Part shown: positions 1 to 7,886 of the stretch, piece by piece
Numbering within the stretch: position 1 is the stretch's first letter
How the letters are laid out: each line of letters opens with the position of its first letter
Assembly: GCF_902728265.1 (NCBI RefSeq)
Contig: NZ_CACVBR010000002.1
Span: forward strand, 1 to 64,000
Direction of reading: 5' to 3'
Source of the DNA: Chryseobacterium potabilaquae
GTDB lineage: Bacteria > Bacteroidota > Bacteroidia > Flavobacteriales > Weeksellaceae
Length of the DNA stretch: 64,000 nt
The notes under the pieces: model-generated
Database searches by the model: none
Told to the model about the DNA's origin: nothing
Seen by the model: only the letters and a program-made list of their open reading frames with translations
Position numbers and translations under genes: made by a program

Positions 1-121
1 TACGCATGGCAGCTCGATTGCCGATCGAACCACTCTCCACTTCTTGTACTACAGAGAGTTTAAAGGATAGGCTATAGTCTTTTTGACTACGTTTTATATA
101 CTGATTATTAAGATCTTTCAT
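1..121 (-). CDS. IS3-type transposase OrfA, N-terminal part (cut by window edge)
   Basis: Leftward reading frame that runs off the window. It begins MKDLNNQYIKRSQKDY and continues with SFKLSVVQEVESG and a helix-turn-helix start (NRAAMR), the typical N-terminus of IS3-family OrfA proteins that bind the insertion sequence ends. The frame stays open upstream to an ATG at 163, but that extension looks unlike OrfA proteins and may be the terminal sequence of the element; the ATG at 121 is preferred. Only about 40 codons are visible, so neither OrfB nor the far inverted repeat can be assessed. Confidence rests on the short N-terminal match alone. Confidence 0.6.
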   Translation of the reverse strand, partial: MKDLNNQYIKRSQKDYSLSFKLSVVQEVESGSIGNRAAMR

Positions 122-175
122 AACATTACTGTTTTTGTGTAACGCTATGTTAGGATCAGACATCTATATAAAAAC

Positions 176-207
176 AAAAAGCCAGCTGAAATAGCTGGCT
201 TTTTTTA
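176..207 (-). terminator. Rho-independent terminator after the RlpA-like gene
   Basis: Perfect stem AAAAAGCCAGCT / AGCTGGCTTTTT with loop GAAAT and T runs on both strands, so it can work in both directions. It lies 16 bases after the stop of the leftward RlpA-like gene. Confidence 0.85.
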
Positions 208-222
208 ATTTAAATCATAAAT

Positions 223-594
223 TTAATCGACAATTTCATATTCAATCGGAATAGTACCACTGGCAATATTTCCGATCTCATCGAACGCTGCTTTAGACAT
301 ATCTAAAGATCTTGATGCATGGTAAGGTCCTCTATCATTAATTCTTACTACTACCTCTTTACCATTGTTCAAATTGGTAACTCTAACTTTCGTACCAAAT
401 GGAAGCGTTCTGTTCGCTGCGGTAAATTTAGAATTATCAAAAATCTCACCGTTAGCGGTTTTTCTACCATTAAATTTATCGTGGTAGTACGATGCATAGC
501 TTGTTTTTTTCGCATCTTTGGTATTATTACTAAAAGAATAAACACCAAGGGTTGAAATCATCATTATGATTACGAGAATGAATCTTTTCATCAT
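223..594 (-). CDS. RlpA-like double-psi beta-barrel secreted protein
   Basis: A 123-residue exported protein: hydrophobic signal peptide at residues 1-22, then one RlpA-like double-psi beta-barrel domain. Visible family motifs are ASYYHDKFNGRKTANGE (34-50), TAANRTLPFGT (58-68), INDRGP (85-90) and LDMSKAAF (97-104). RlpA proteins are septal peptidoglycan lytic transglycosylases that act on glycan strands lacking stem peptides; this one is a minimal form without the C-terminal SPOR domain. In characterised RlpA the two catalytic residues are the His of the 'AAHxTLP' motif and the Asp of 'NDRGP'; here Asp87 is kept but the His position is Asn61, so enzymatic activity is uncertain. It is a single gene with its own promoter-like box and terminator. 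Confidence 0.85.
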   Translation of the reverse strand: MMKRFILVIIMMISTLGVYSFSNNTKDAKKTSYASYYHDKFNGRKTANGEIFDNSKFTAANRTLPFGTKVRVTNLNNGKEVVVRINDRGPYHASRSLDMSKAAFDEIGNIASGTIPIEYEIVD

Positions 595-621
595 TTTGAA
601 ATTTTATGGGTTATGACGGAG

Positions 622-629
622 CAAAAGTA
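622..629 (-). promoter_or_regulatory. Promoter -7 box for the RlpA-like gene
   Basis: Reads TACTTTTG on the minus strand, a match to the Bacteroidota TAnnTTTG element, 28 bases upstream of the ATG. No clear -33 TTTG is seen; a GTTAA repeat lies at about that place instead. Confidence 0.45.
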
Positions 630-657
630 TTAGGAATATTCTAAAGTCCCTACTCGG

Positions 658-755
658 ACTGTTAAAAAACGTTAATGAAAAATTAAATAAACCTTAAAAA
701 CCCCTGTAACCTACTACTAAAAGGACATTTACGCAACACTGTTAAAAAACGTTAA
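658..755. repeat. Two 18-bp direct repeats built of GTTAA-N5-GTTAA
   Basis: ACTGTTAAAAAACGTTAA occurs at 658-675 and again at 738-755, exactly 80 bp apart. Each copy is itself a GTTAA direct repeat at 10-bp (one helical turn) spacing, and a third AAAAACGTTAA lies near 766-776. They sit just upstream of the promoter box of the RlpA-like gene, where an activator or repressor would bind. The rest of the 595-1078 gap is AT-rich with no gene seen. Confidence 0.6.
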
Positions 756-1023
756 AATAAAATCAAAAACGTTAATAAAATTAACTAATTTACACATAAT
801 TCTCACCCATACAATACCAATAATAACCTGTAAATCAAATTATTAAATAAAATAAGCAATAAATATAAAGATACTTTAGAGAATGAATATTCATATATTT
901 AGTAGGACTATAAGATAAGTAATCAAACACTCTTCTTAGAGGGAAATTTATCGATCCTGCATTATACATCTGAAAATATGGATTAATAATTTATCCATTA
1001 TTCACTCTCATTTTCTATACACT

Positions 1024-1052
1024 AAAAAACCAATGAGAAATTTCTCATTGGT
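1024..1052 (-). terminator. Terminator after the secreted-protein pair
   Basis: Perfect inverted repeat ACCAATGAGAAA / TTTCTCATTGGT at 1029-1052. On the minus strand it is followed by a T run (A run at 1024-1028), 26 bases past the stop of the gene ending at 1079. Confidence 0.75.
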
Positions 1053-1078
1053 CCCGTGTTTATTATAAATAAATCTTG

Positions 1079-1822
1079 TTATTTAAGATATTCTAATACA
1101 TAATCATAAGTTCCACTTGGGTATACTATAGACATAGTAGGTGAACCTGTAATAGCATTCCCAGGGGTTGCAACTACATCATATGAATATAAATCTCTGG
1201 AAAATACTGTTCCAGTACCTGCTTTATAAATAGTAATGGAATACAATGAAGTCATTCCAGTAGGTGCAGGAATATTAACGGCTGTCGATGCTCCAGTCGC
1301 AGTAAAACTACCTTTAATTGCAAATACTTGTGCACTATTAACTAAAGTATTTGTCATCGTTTCTGTAGTTAAAATATCGACTTTTGGTGAAGCTCCACTA
1401 CCACCAACTGGTCTCCAAGTACCTCCATTTGTCGTTCCCGATTTATTATCATAATACCAATATCCTGCAGTTAACACACCTCCTTCCGTAGTACCTACAC
1501 CTGCTTGTCCACTGGTGGCCGTATTAAAAACCATAAGCCCATCGTAATGATTAGGATAATTGTTAGGAATACCAAAAGGAGTTTGTCCTCCAAAAGTGGT
1601 AAATAACGTTAAGTCAGTACGGGGATATAATAGCCCCTTTCCCTTCTCCGGTGAAAGATTAAAGGCAGGGTTGGAAGAAGCATCTATAAATGCAGAACTA
1701 TTAGCTGCTGATGAATTAGCGTTACTATCTGCTATTCTTACCTGAGCATTAAAATAGCTACCAATAACCAATGGGACTACAAAAAGTAGCTTTTTTATAT
1801 TATTATGTCTTGTTAATTTCAT
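1079..1822 (-). CDS. Secreted protein of unknown function (247 aa)
   Basis: Not recognised by function. Signal peptide at residues 1-26 ending in NAQ, then a Ser/Asn/Ala-rich stretch, a GKGLLYPRTDL motif (about 62-72) and a GYWYYD...GGTWRPVG motif (about 120-140). The latter resembles the 'xYYYD...W..L' motif of many flavobacterial surface proteins whose N-terminus mentions 'results at their best' style GLLxPR repeats. The C-terminal third is rich in Thr, Ser and aromatic residues and is probably all beta. It follows the next gene by 35 bp and shares its architecture (signal peptide, GLLxPR, YYYD), so the two are likely co-transcribed paralogues. The ATG at 1822 gives the expected Lys/His-rich n-region. 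Confidence 0.7.
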   Translation of the reverse strand: MKLTRHNNIKKLLFVVPLVIGSYFNAQVRIADSNANSSAANSSAFIDASSNPAFNLSPEKGKGLLYPRTDLTLFTTFGGQTPFGIPNNYPNHYDGLMVFNTATSGQAGVGTTEGGVLTAGYWYYDNKSGTTNGGTWRPVGGSGASPKVDILTTETMTNTLVNSAQVFAIKGSFTATGASTAVNIPAPTGMTSLYSITIYKAGTGTVFSRDLYSYDVVATPGNAITGSPTMSIVYPSGTYDYVLEYLK

Positions 1823-1857
1823 GTTTTGAGTATTTTTAGTCAGTTTAAGTAATCATA

Positions 1858-2487
1858 TTAAAATCCTGTAACCCAATCCCATTCTCCACCTCCAATATAT
1901 AGTAATATCCCTGAGCCACCCGCTTGAACTTGAGCTGTTGTCTGATTTCTCGGAGCCGGGTTAATATCAATATTACTTAAACCAGCATTGGAAACATAGA
2001 CTTTTTTACCTACATCAATTCCTGTAGTAGGAAGTGTTAAAGTATGTCCGGAAGTAGCAATTCTCAATTTAATATAATCATCAGTTGCTAAAACTGTATA
2101 ATCTGATGTAATTTCAGAAGTTACATTAAATGTTGTTGCAACAGTACCACTTCCTAGTCCTTTCCATTGTGAATTAGGAGCGTCATAATAATAGTAACCT
2201 GTCGCAGTTACATTTACTACTTTACCAGCTGCAGATCCATCGAGTGTATTAACAAATACGATAGTTCCGTTTTGTGCAGCAACATATGCAGCATCCTTAG
2301 CTGTTAACTGGCTTCTTGACATACGAGGGACCAACAGTCCGTCAGGTTTAGTGTTGTCAGCTGTATTAGCTACAATATCTAAAGTCGCATCTGGAGCGGA
2401 AGTATTAATCCCCACTCGTCCTTGCTGAGCTTTAGAAAGTGTGGTAAGACAAACTAACATAGCTGTTGTTAATAAAATTTTTTTCAT
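1858..2487 (-). CDS. Secreted protein with VGINTSAPDATLDI/GLLVPRM N-terminus (209 aa)
   Basis: Signal peptide at residues 1-20 (ends SKAQ), then GRVGINTSAPDATLDIVA and GLLVPRMSRSQL, a pair of motifs common near the start of Bacteroidota surface and tail-fibre-like proteins. A GYYYYDAPNSQWKGLG motif follows around residue 98, and the C-terminal ~80 residues (TSDYTVLATDDYIKL ... GKKVYVSNAG ... ILLYIGGGEWDWV) look like a small beta-structured domain. No enzyme motif is seen. It is the first gene of a two-gene leftward unit with the 247-aa secreted protein. Function unknown; a surface or adhesion role is only a guess. Confidence 0.7.
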   Translation of the reverse strand: MKKILLTTAMLVCLTTLSKAQQGRVGINTSAPDATLDIVANTADNTKPDGLLVPRMSRSQLTAKDAAYVAAQNGTIVFVNTLDGSAAGKVVNVTATGYYYYDAPNSQWKGLGSGTVATTFNVTSEITSDYTVLATDDYIKLRIATSGHTLTLPTTGIDVGKKVYVSNAGLSNIDINPAPRNQTTAQVQAGGSGILLYIGGGEWDWVTGF

Positions 2488-2883
2488 AAGTCTTTAAAGG
2501 TTTTAAATTACATTTTCATCAATGTTATTTATAATAAACAGGATAATTATCCTAAATTTTTTTTTCTTTAAATTATAAAGAAAATGAACCATTTGAAAGG
2601 GAAAGACAGCTCATTTCTTTTTTTAAATATCATGATTCCAACAACATACTCTAAAACGCCATGATTTCTCTACAAATTTAATATTTTTATTTAAAAATCA
2701 TAATTTTATATCAAAAAGATTTATATATATATATAAACAATTATACAAAACACTGATTATCAATGAAATAAAAACATTAAAAAATTAAATTTTCTACTTA
2801 AAAAACTATTGTTTTTCAAAAAAAACCAACAATTTATTTATTTTGAAAATATATTACAAAATAAACACCATAAATAGAATTAT
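2488..2883. other. AT-rich intergenic region with a 14-bp palindrome
   Basis: 396 bp without a gene. It contains the perfect palindrome AGGATAATTATCCT (2540-2553), about 53 bases upstream of the secreted-protein start and a possible operator, followed by long A/T runs. No RNA gene or other ORF was recognised. Confidence 0.5.
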
Positions 2884-4185
2884 TTAAATAAGTACCCCAT
2901 ACAAATCAAATTCTTCTGCGGATGTAATTTTTACATATGCAAATTCACCAATTGATATATAAGTATCCGTTGCAGATACTAACACTGTATTGTCCACATC
3001 AGGAGAATCATATTCTGTTCTTCCTATAAAATACTCTCCTTCTTTTCTATCAAAAATACATCTGTAAGTATTCCCAATTTTCTCTTGGTTTTTCTCCCAA
3101 GAAATTAAAGATTGAAGCTCCATAATCTCCTCTACTCTTGCTTCTTTAATTTCTTGAGGAATATTATCTTCCAGTGAATAGGCCGTTGTATTCTCTTCAT
3201 GAGAATAAGTAAAACATCCCAGTCTATCAAACCTTTGTTCTCTTACCCAATCTTTTAATTCCTGAAACTTTTCTTCTGTTTCACCCGGATATCCTACAAT
3301 AAGAGTCGTTCTAATTGCCATACCAGGAACTTTTTCTCTGAACTTATCGAGTAAAGCCGTTGTCTTTTCATGTGTTGTCCCTCTTTTCATAGACTTTAAT
3401 AAATCAGAATTGATATGCTGAAGAGGAATATCAATATAATTACATATTTTATGCTCTACCTTGATAATTTCCAATACATCTTCAGGGAAACCACTCGGAA
3501 AGGCATAATGCAATCTAATCCATTCTATTCCTTCTACTTTTACAAGCTCTTTTAGTAAATCTGCAAGGGCGCGCTTTTTATAAAGATCCAGTCCATAATA
3601 AGTGAGATCTTGAGCAATTAAAATTAATTCTTTGGTTCCTTTTTTTGCTAACTTTTGGGCTTCAATAACCAATTTCTCAATCGGTGTAGAAATATGCCCT
3701 CCTCTCATTAAAGGAATTGCACAAAACGAACAAGGTCTATCACATCCCTCAGAAATTTTTAAATAAGCATAATGTTTCGGAGTTGTTGTAAGCCTTTCTC
3801 CCACCAATTCATGCTTATAATCTGCTCCCAAGTGTTTTAGGAGTATGGGTAAATCTCTTGTTCCAAAATATTGATCAACATCCGGGATTTCCTTTATAAG
3901 ATCCGGTTTATATCTTTCGGAAAGGCAACCTGTAACAAAAACCTTTTCCACCTCACCTCTATTTTTTGCATCTACATAATCGAGAATAGTATTGATAGAC
4001 TCTTCTTTAGCATTGTCAATAAATCCACAGGTGTTAATCACGACAATATCTCCCTTCCCTTCATGAACAACTTTCTTGCCATTTGCTTCGAGTTGACTCA
4101 TTAAAACTTCAGAATCATATACATTTTTGGAACAGCCCAAAGTAACCACATTAATTTTTTTCTTCCCTACGGATTTTGTACGCAT
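2884..4185 (-). CDS. rimO: Ribosomal protein S12 methylthiotransferase RimO
   Basis: A 433-residue radical-SAM methylthiotransferase that modifies the conserved Asp of ribosomal protein S12 (beta-methylthiolation). N-terminal UPF0004 domain with three cluster-binding cysteines (C18 in TLGCSKN, C53 in NTCGF, C87 in VTGCLSERY). The radical-SAM CxxxCxxC motif is at C148, C152 and C155 (EGCDRPCSFC), and a C-terminal TRAM domain spans about 370-433. TLGCSKNVYDSE is the RimO-type signature, distinguishing it from MiaB. The start at 4185 is the only good one before the domain. A TATCTTTG box lies just upstream, so it has its own promoter. It is a housekeeping gene bordering the polysaccharide locus. 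Confidence 0.95.
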   Translation of the reverse strand: MRTKSVGKKKINVVTLGCSKNVYDSEVLMSQLEANGKKVVHEGKGDIVVINTCGFIDNAKEESINTILDYVDAKNRGEVEKVFVTGCLSERYKPDLIKEIPDVDQYFGTRDLPILLKHLGADYKHELVGERLTTTPKHYAYLKISEGCDRPCSFCAIPLMRGGHISTPIEKLVIEAQKLAKKGTKELILIAQDLTYYGLDLYKKRALADLLKELVKVEGIEWIRLHYAFPSGFPEDVLEIIKVEHKICNYIDIPLQHINSDLLKSMKRGTTHEKTTALLDKFREKVPGMAIRTTLIVGYPGETEEKFQELKDWVREQRFDRLGCFTYSHEENTTAYSLEDNIPQEIKEARVEEIMELQSLISWEKNQEKIGNTYRCIFDRKEGEYFIGRTEYDSPDVDNTVLVSATDTYISIGEFAYVKITSAEEFDLYGVLI

Positions 4186-4203
4186 CTTTTTGATTTTGAG
4201 TGT

Positions 4204-4211
4204 GCAAAGAT
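4204..4211 (-). promoter_or_regulatory. Promoter -7 box for rimO
   Basis: TATCTTTG on the minus strand, 19 bases upstream of the rimO ATG, matching the Bacteroidota TAnnTTTG element. The -33 element is not convincing. Confidence 0.5.
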
Positions 4212-4242
4212 ACGAAATATTGAAGATTTTAGGCTAAAAAAT

Positions 4243-4267
4243 AAAACCACTTTAATAAAGTGGTTTT
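4243..4267 (-). terminator. Terminator at the end of the polysaccharide locus (after rfbC)
   Basis: Perfect stem AAAACCACTTT / AAAGTGGTTTT with loop AAT, flanked by an A run on the left that is a T run for leftward transcripts. It closes the rfbC transcript 18 bp after its stop and separates it from rimO. Confidence 0.8.
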
Positions 4268-4284
4268 CAGAATACTATTATAAT

Positions 4285-4830
4285 TTAAAAATTTCTTTCT
4301 TTAAAGCTTTCAGCCTTTTGATCTTTCTCTGATAGTATCATATCTTTTTCCTCTATCTTCCAATCTATATTAAGATCAGGATCATTGAATTTTACACACC
4401 CTTCTGATTCTTTGTTATAAAAATTATCACATTTATAAGAAAACACTGCTGTCTCTGTCAACACACAAAAACCATGTCCAAATCCTCTAGGAACATATAA
4501 TTGCAATTTATTTTCAGCAGTAAGCTCAATTCCAAACCATTTTCCAAATGTCGGAGAATCTTCTCTCAAATCCACCGCTATATCCCAAACTTTACCTTCT
4601 AAACATGATACCAATTTAGCTTGTGCGTGTTCTCCTTTTTGTAAATGAATTCCTCTCAATACACCATACGAGGATTTTGAAATATTATCTTGTACAAAGT
4701 GCCCATTCAACCCTGTAAGTTGTTCAAACTTCTCTTCGTTGAATTTTTCAAAAAAATATCCTCTCTCGTCTTCAAAAATTGTTGGTTCAATAATGTAACA
4801 ATCTTTAAGGGGAGTTTCTTTAATTTTCAT
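4285..4830 (-). CDS. rfbC: dTDP-4-dehydrorhamnose 3,5-epimerase
   Basis: A 181-residue cupin of the RmlC family, which epimerises C3 and C5 of dTDP-4-keto-6-deoxyglucose on the way to dTDP-L-rhamnose. Family features: EDERGYFFEKF near the N-terminus, RGIHLQ with the catalytic His62, the Lys72 region (AKLVSCLEGKVWDIAVDLR), VPRGFGHGF (113-121) and Tyr132. Full length for the family. It is the last gene of the leftward locus. The other three rhamnose genes (rfbA, rfbB, rfbD) are not in this window, so the substrate must come from elsewhere or the enzyme serves another dTDP-sugar. It is preceded by its own TATCTTTG box. Confidence 0.9.
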   Translation of the reverse strand: MKIKETPLKDCYIIEPTIFEDERGYFFEKFNEEKFEQLTGLNGHFVQDNISKSSYGVLRGIHLQKGEHAQAKLVSCLEGKVWDIAVDLREDSPTFGKWFGIELTAENKLQLYVPRGFGHGFCVLTETAVFSYKCDNFYNKESEGCVKFNDPDLNIDWKIEEKDMILSEKDQKAESFKERNF

Positions 4831-4859
4831 AAAATATAAGTGTATCGTAATTTATTATG

Positions 4860-4867
4860 CAAAGATA
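4860..4867 (-). promoter_or_regulatory. Promoter -7 box for rfbC
   Basis: TATCTTTG on the minus strand in the 50-bp gap before rfbC, 29 bases upstream of its ATG. Confidence 0.45.
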
Positions 4868-4880
4868 TTATAATAAATGA

Positions 4881-6077
4881 TTATTTATCATAGGTAAAAA
4901 TGAGAATATCTCCAGGCAAAATTGTTTCAGTATATTTTTTTGAGGTCAGTAAGGATATTATTTTCCCTGAATCATTATTTACTTTACTTAGGAAAGATTT
5001 TAATTTATATTCTAAGGTAATATCTTCAGTCAATGATTTATTTTGAACAATGACAAATTTCTTTGTGCCATTTGACAAAAAAGAAACTAAGGCATTTTTA
5101 CCATATGTTGAAAAAAATCTAAATTGTTTTGGAGTAGCATTTAATTTTGTTGTTCCTGAGGGAATTTCATCTCCTATATGATATACTTCATCCGATTGTG
5201 CCCCTGCAAACACCCATGCTACCTTTTGAATCTGCTCATTCACTGTTTTTACAATATTGTAAGTAGGTGTAGGATTTCCTTTATCATCTACAATAGAAAA
5301 GCCATATTTTTCTTTCACCCAATTATATTCATAGGTTAATGTCCAATATGCAAAATACTGAAGGCCTTGTGCTCCATATAATAAATTACCCAGTTGCTGG
5401 AGTTTAATTCCTGCTAAGGTTGGCTGTGCATAATTGTAATGAATCGTAGAACATGCAAAAGCCCAAAATGGAATTTTATTTTTTTTGCTAATATATCGTA
5501 TATCTTCTAAATTTGAATACCAATCTCCTCTTAATATATTATTGATAATAGGATAATGATCAAATGATAAAAAATCCACAGGTACTTTATTCAGAAACTC
5601 TGCCAAATAATCTCTGTAACTAAGACCATTAATAACTTCACGACCAACATAGTTAGGAAACAAATTCACATATACAATATGCTTATCGTCATATGATTTA
5701 ATTTTTTTAACAAGCTTGAGTACATTATCAAATTCTTTGGGAACAGGTTCATCAGCTACATAATATCCATAAAGAGCCGGATGTTTTTTAAAAAGGGTAA
5801 CTGCTTTTTCTGTGTCCGAAAATAAAGAGGGTACTCTAATCACCAGTTTTGTCCCTGCCAATTGAGCCGCATCTAGAGCTTCTAGAGCTTCTTGATCATT
5901 ATTATACACTGTATAACAAATATTTATCCCTGCTTTTTTCATATTGAGAAATTGTTCCTTCGTTGAGTATTTACCATGAGGAACACCATGAAAAGCAAAA
6001 ATAGGAACTTGAATATTCTGTGAGAATATTATATTATATACCAATAAAAAACAAAATAAAATCCATTTATCAGCCAT
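4881..6077 (-). CDS. Secreted glycoside hydrolase-like protein (TIM-barrel type)
   Basis: 398 residues with a signal peptide (1-19, ending FSQ), so exported to the periplasm or beyond. The body looks like a (beta/alpha)8 hydrolase of the beta-galactosidase/GH-A kind. YGYYVADEP (103-111) places an Asp-Glu-Pro at the end of a strand, as the acid/base Glu of clan GH-A enzymes. VDFLSFDHYP and a Trp/Tyr-rich YFAYWTLTYEYNW follow, and a small beta domain closes the protein. The exact family and substrate cannot be named from sequence alone. It sits between the third sugar transferase and rfbC inside the polysaccharide locus, so a role in trimming or releasing that polymer is plausible but inferred. 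Confidence 0.6.
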   Translation of the reverse strand: MADKWILFCFLLVYNIIFSQNIQVPIFAFHGVPHGKYSTKEQFLNMKKAGINICYTVYNNDQEALEALDAAQLAGTKLVIRVPSLFSDTEKAVTLFKKHPALYGYYVADEPVPKEFDNVLKLVKKIKSYDDKHIVYVNLFPNYVGREVINGLSYRDYLAEFLNKVPVDFLSFDHYPIINNILRGDWYSNLEDIRYISKKNKIPFWAFACSTIHYNYAQPTLAGIKLQQLGNLLYGAQGLQYFAYWTLTYEYNWVKEKYGFSIVDDKGNPTPTYNIVKTVNEQIQKVAWVFAGAQSDEVYHIGDEIPSGTTKLNATPKQFRFFSTYGKNALVSFLSNGTKKFVIVQNKSLTEDITLEYKLKSFLSKVNNDSGKIISLLTSKKYTETILPGDILIFTYDK

Positions 6078-6094
6078 ATAACTAAGTTCATTTA

Positions 6095-7042
6095 TTAATT
6101 ACTATTTAAGGAAAATATAACTTTTACAGTCTTCAATAAAATTTTAACATCTAATAGCGGAGAAAAATTTTTGATATAATATAAATCGTATTCAAGTTTT
6201 TTTAAATTATCCTTAGGAGTTGCCTTGGGTAAATTGACTTGAGCCCACCCCGTAATTCCGGGCTTTACTAAATGTCGTAAATCAAAATAAGAATTCTCTG
6301 CTACAGATTCTTCTACATATTTTTGTTGTTCGGGTCTTGGCCCTATCAAGCTCATATTTCCATTCAAGACATTGAATAACTGAGGTAGCTCATCAATCTT
6401 GGTTATTCTTAAAAATTTCCCAAAAGCTAAAAGTCTCTCATCATTATTTTTAGTAAAGTCACCACAGTGCTCATTTTTCATAGTCCTGAGCTTATATATA
6501 CGAAATTTTTTAGAATTCTTACCCACTCTTTCTTGAGAGAAAAAAACGTTTCCGGGAGAATTCATAAAAACAAGCAATGATCCAAAAAGAATTACAGGAA
6601 GTGCCACCGGCAATAATAATACTGATACGGAAAGATCAATTATTCTCTTTAGAAAAAAATCATTGCTTTCCAACCCAATAGAAAAAACATCATCCACTAA
6701 ATATTCATTCGCATTTAATTTTACAAGTGGAATTCTCCCATTTACTCTTTCATAAAATTCATGGACTTCATATACTTTAATCCCATGAAGTTTTGCTTCA
6801 ATAATTTCATTAGTTATTTTTTCAGGAAGGTGATTTAGATTTGAAGTTTCGATAACAATAGTTTTTATATTCAACTTTTCGATATATTCGAGTATGCTTT
6901 TATAATTACTCTCCGAGTTAAAAAAAACAGATTTATGAGATTTTTTAAAACTTTCTTCTTTTAAAATTTTTCTTGTTATACTACTAATATTAATAAAAAG
7001 ATATCTTTCATTATGGTTAGAAAGATTTAAATATTTTTTCAT
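6095..7042 (-). CDS. Initiating sugar-phosphate transferase (bacterial sugar transferase family), copy 3
   Basis: 315 residues. The C-terminal ~190 residues form the bacterial sugar transferase domain that moves a sugar-1-phosphate from a UDP-sugar to undecaprenyl phosphate at the inner membrane. Visible are the membrane helix at about 131-160, SQERVGKNSKKFRIYKLRTM, KIDELPQLFNVLNGNMSLIGPRP and the GITGWAQVN tail. The N-terminal ~125 residues are a soluble domain (ISSITRKIL...IKTIVIETSNL) rather than the four-helix WcaJ domain. It is one of three such enzymes in the locus. A TATATTTG box in the 96-bp gap upstream suggests separate transcription. Its sugar is unknown. Confidence 0.85.
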   Translation of the reverse strand: MKKYLNLSNHNERYLFINISSITRKILKEESFKKSHKSVFFNSESNYKSILEYIEKLNIKTIVIETSNLNHLPEKITNEIIEAKLHGIKVYEVHEFYERVNGRIPLVKLNANEYLVDDVFSIGLESNDFFLKRIIDLSVSVLLLPVALPVILFGSLLVFMNSPGNVFFSQERVGKNSKKFRIYKLRTMKNEHCGDFTKNNDERLLAFGKFLRITKIDELPQLFNVLNGNMSLIGPRPEQQKYVEESVAENSYFDLRHLVKPGITGWAQVNLPKATPKDNLKKLEYDLYYIKNFSPLLDVKILLKTVKVIFSLNSN

Positions 7043-7096
7043 GCCGCCGTGTTTCTCAAAAATCTACATTTTATTTCCACATATTACTTTGAAATA

Positions 7097-7104
7097 CAAA
7101 TATA
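7097..7104 (-). promoter_or_regulatory. Possible internal promoter -7 box before sugar transferase 3
   Basis: TATATTTG on the minus strand in the 96-bp gap upstream of the gene starting at 7042; fits TAnnTTTG. No clear -33. Confidence 0.4.
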
Positions 7105-7138
7105 ATTTTTTATAAGGTTTTAAATATAATAAATTGCT

Positions 7139-7885
7139 TCAAAAATGTTGAAAAATTTTAAGCATCCATCTTCTATATGGATAATAAAAAGGAACTTTTA
7201 TAGTATGTTTTTCAAAAGCATTTAAAATTTCCTGTTTTCCTTTTTTTATATTGGCAAAACTTTTATTAGATTCTCCACCTAACCTCATTTTTAAAATATA
7301 ATTATCCAAATAAAATGATGAAATTTTATGCTTTTCCAAAAACCTCAACATAATTTCAAAATCAGCAGCTATTCTATAGGTAAGATCAAAGAGTCCATAT
7401 TTATTGTAAATACTTTTTTTTACAAAAAAGCTAGGGTGTGCAGGATGCCATCCACTAATAAAGGATTTTTTATTACCTGTTCTCCATTTTCGGATAATCT
7501 TATTGGTATCATCTTCTTTTACATAATAGAGGTCCGCAAAAACAGAATCTACTTTATTTTTATTAAAGCAATCTTCTACACTTTCCAAAATACTATTAGA
7601 AATATAGAAATCATCAGAATTGAGTAATCCTACAATATCACCTGTTGACATATTGATTCCTTTATTCATCGCATCATAAATACCCTTATCTTTTTCACTT
7701 ATCCAACGTAGCCGGCCTTCAAAATGGGGTTCATATGATCTAATAATATCTAAAGTTTCATCAGAAGAACCTCCATCCACAATGATATATTCAATATCCT
7801 TATGAGTCTGATTAAGAACTGACTCGATAGCTGTTCTTATATATTTTTCGCTATTCCAGCAAACAGTGATAATACTTATTTTCAT
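7139..7885 (-). CDS. GT2 family glycosyltransferase
   Basis: About 248 residues, GT-A fold. It starts MKISIITVCWNSEKYI, then VDGGSSDETLDII, the LLNSDD metal-binding motif, and SEKDKGIYDAMNKG, the arrangement of capsule and colanic-acid type GT2 transferases that add one sugar to a lipid-linked repeat unit in the cytoplasm. An upstream ATG (7903) would overlap the epimerase gene and add MNILFK; the ATG at 7885 directly follows that gene's TAA and starts on the first beta strand, so it is preferred. It is in an operon with the epimerase. Donor and acceptor are unknown. Confidence 0.85.
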   Translation of the reverse strand: MKISIITVCWNSEKYIRTAIESVLNQTHKDIEYIIVDGGSSDETLDIIRSYEPHFEGRLRWISEKDKGIYDAMNKGINMSTGDIVGLLNSDDFYISNSILESVEDCFNKNKVDSVFADLYYVKEDDTNKIIRKWRTGNKKSFISGWHPAHPSFFVKKSIYNKYGLFDLTYRIAADFEIMLRFLEKHKISSFYLDNYILKMRLGGESNKSFANIKKGKQEILNAFEKHTIKVPFYYPYRRWMLKIFQHF

Positions 7886-7886
7886 T

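Noticed and set aside
122..163. Longer OrfA start at ATG 163 (MSDPNIAL...)
   Set aside because: The extension does not resemble IS3 OrfA N-termini and probably reads through the terminal inverted repeat of the element.
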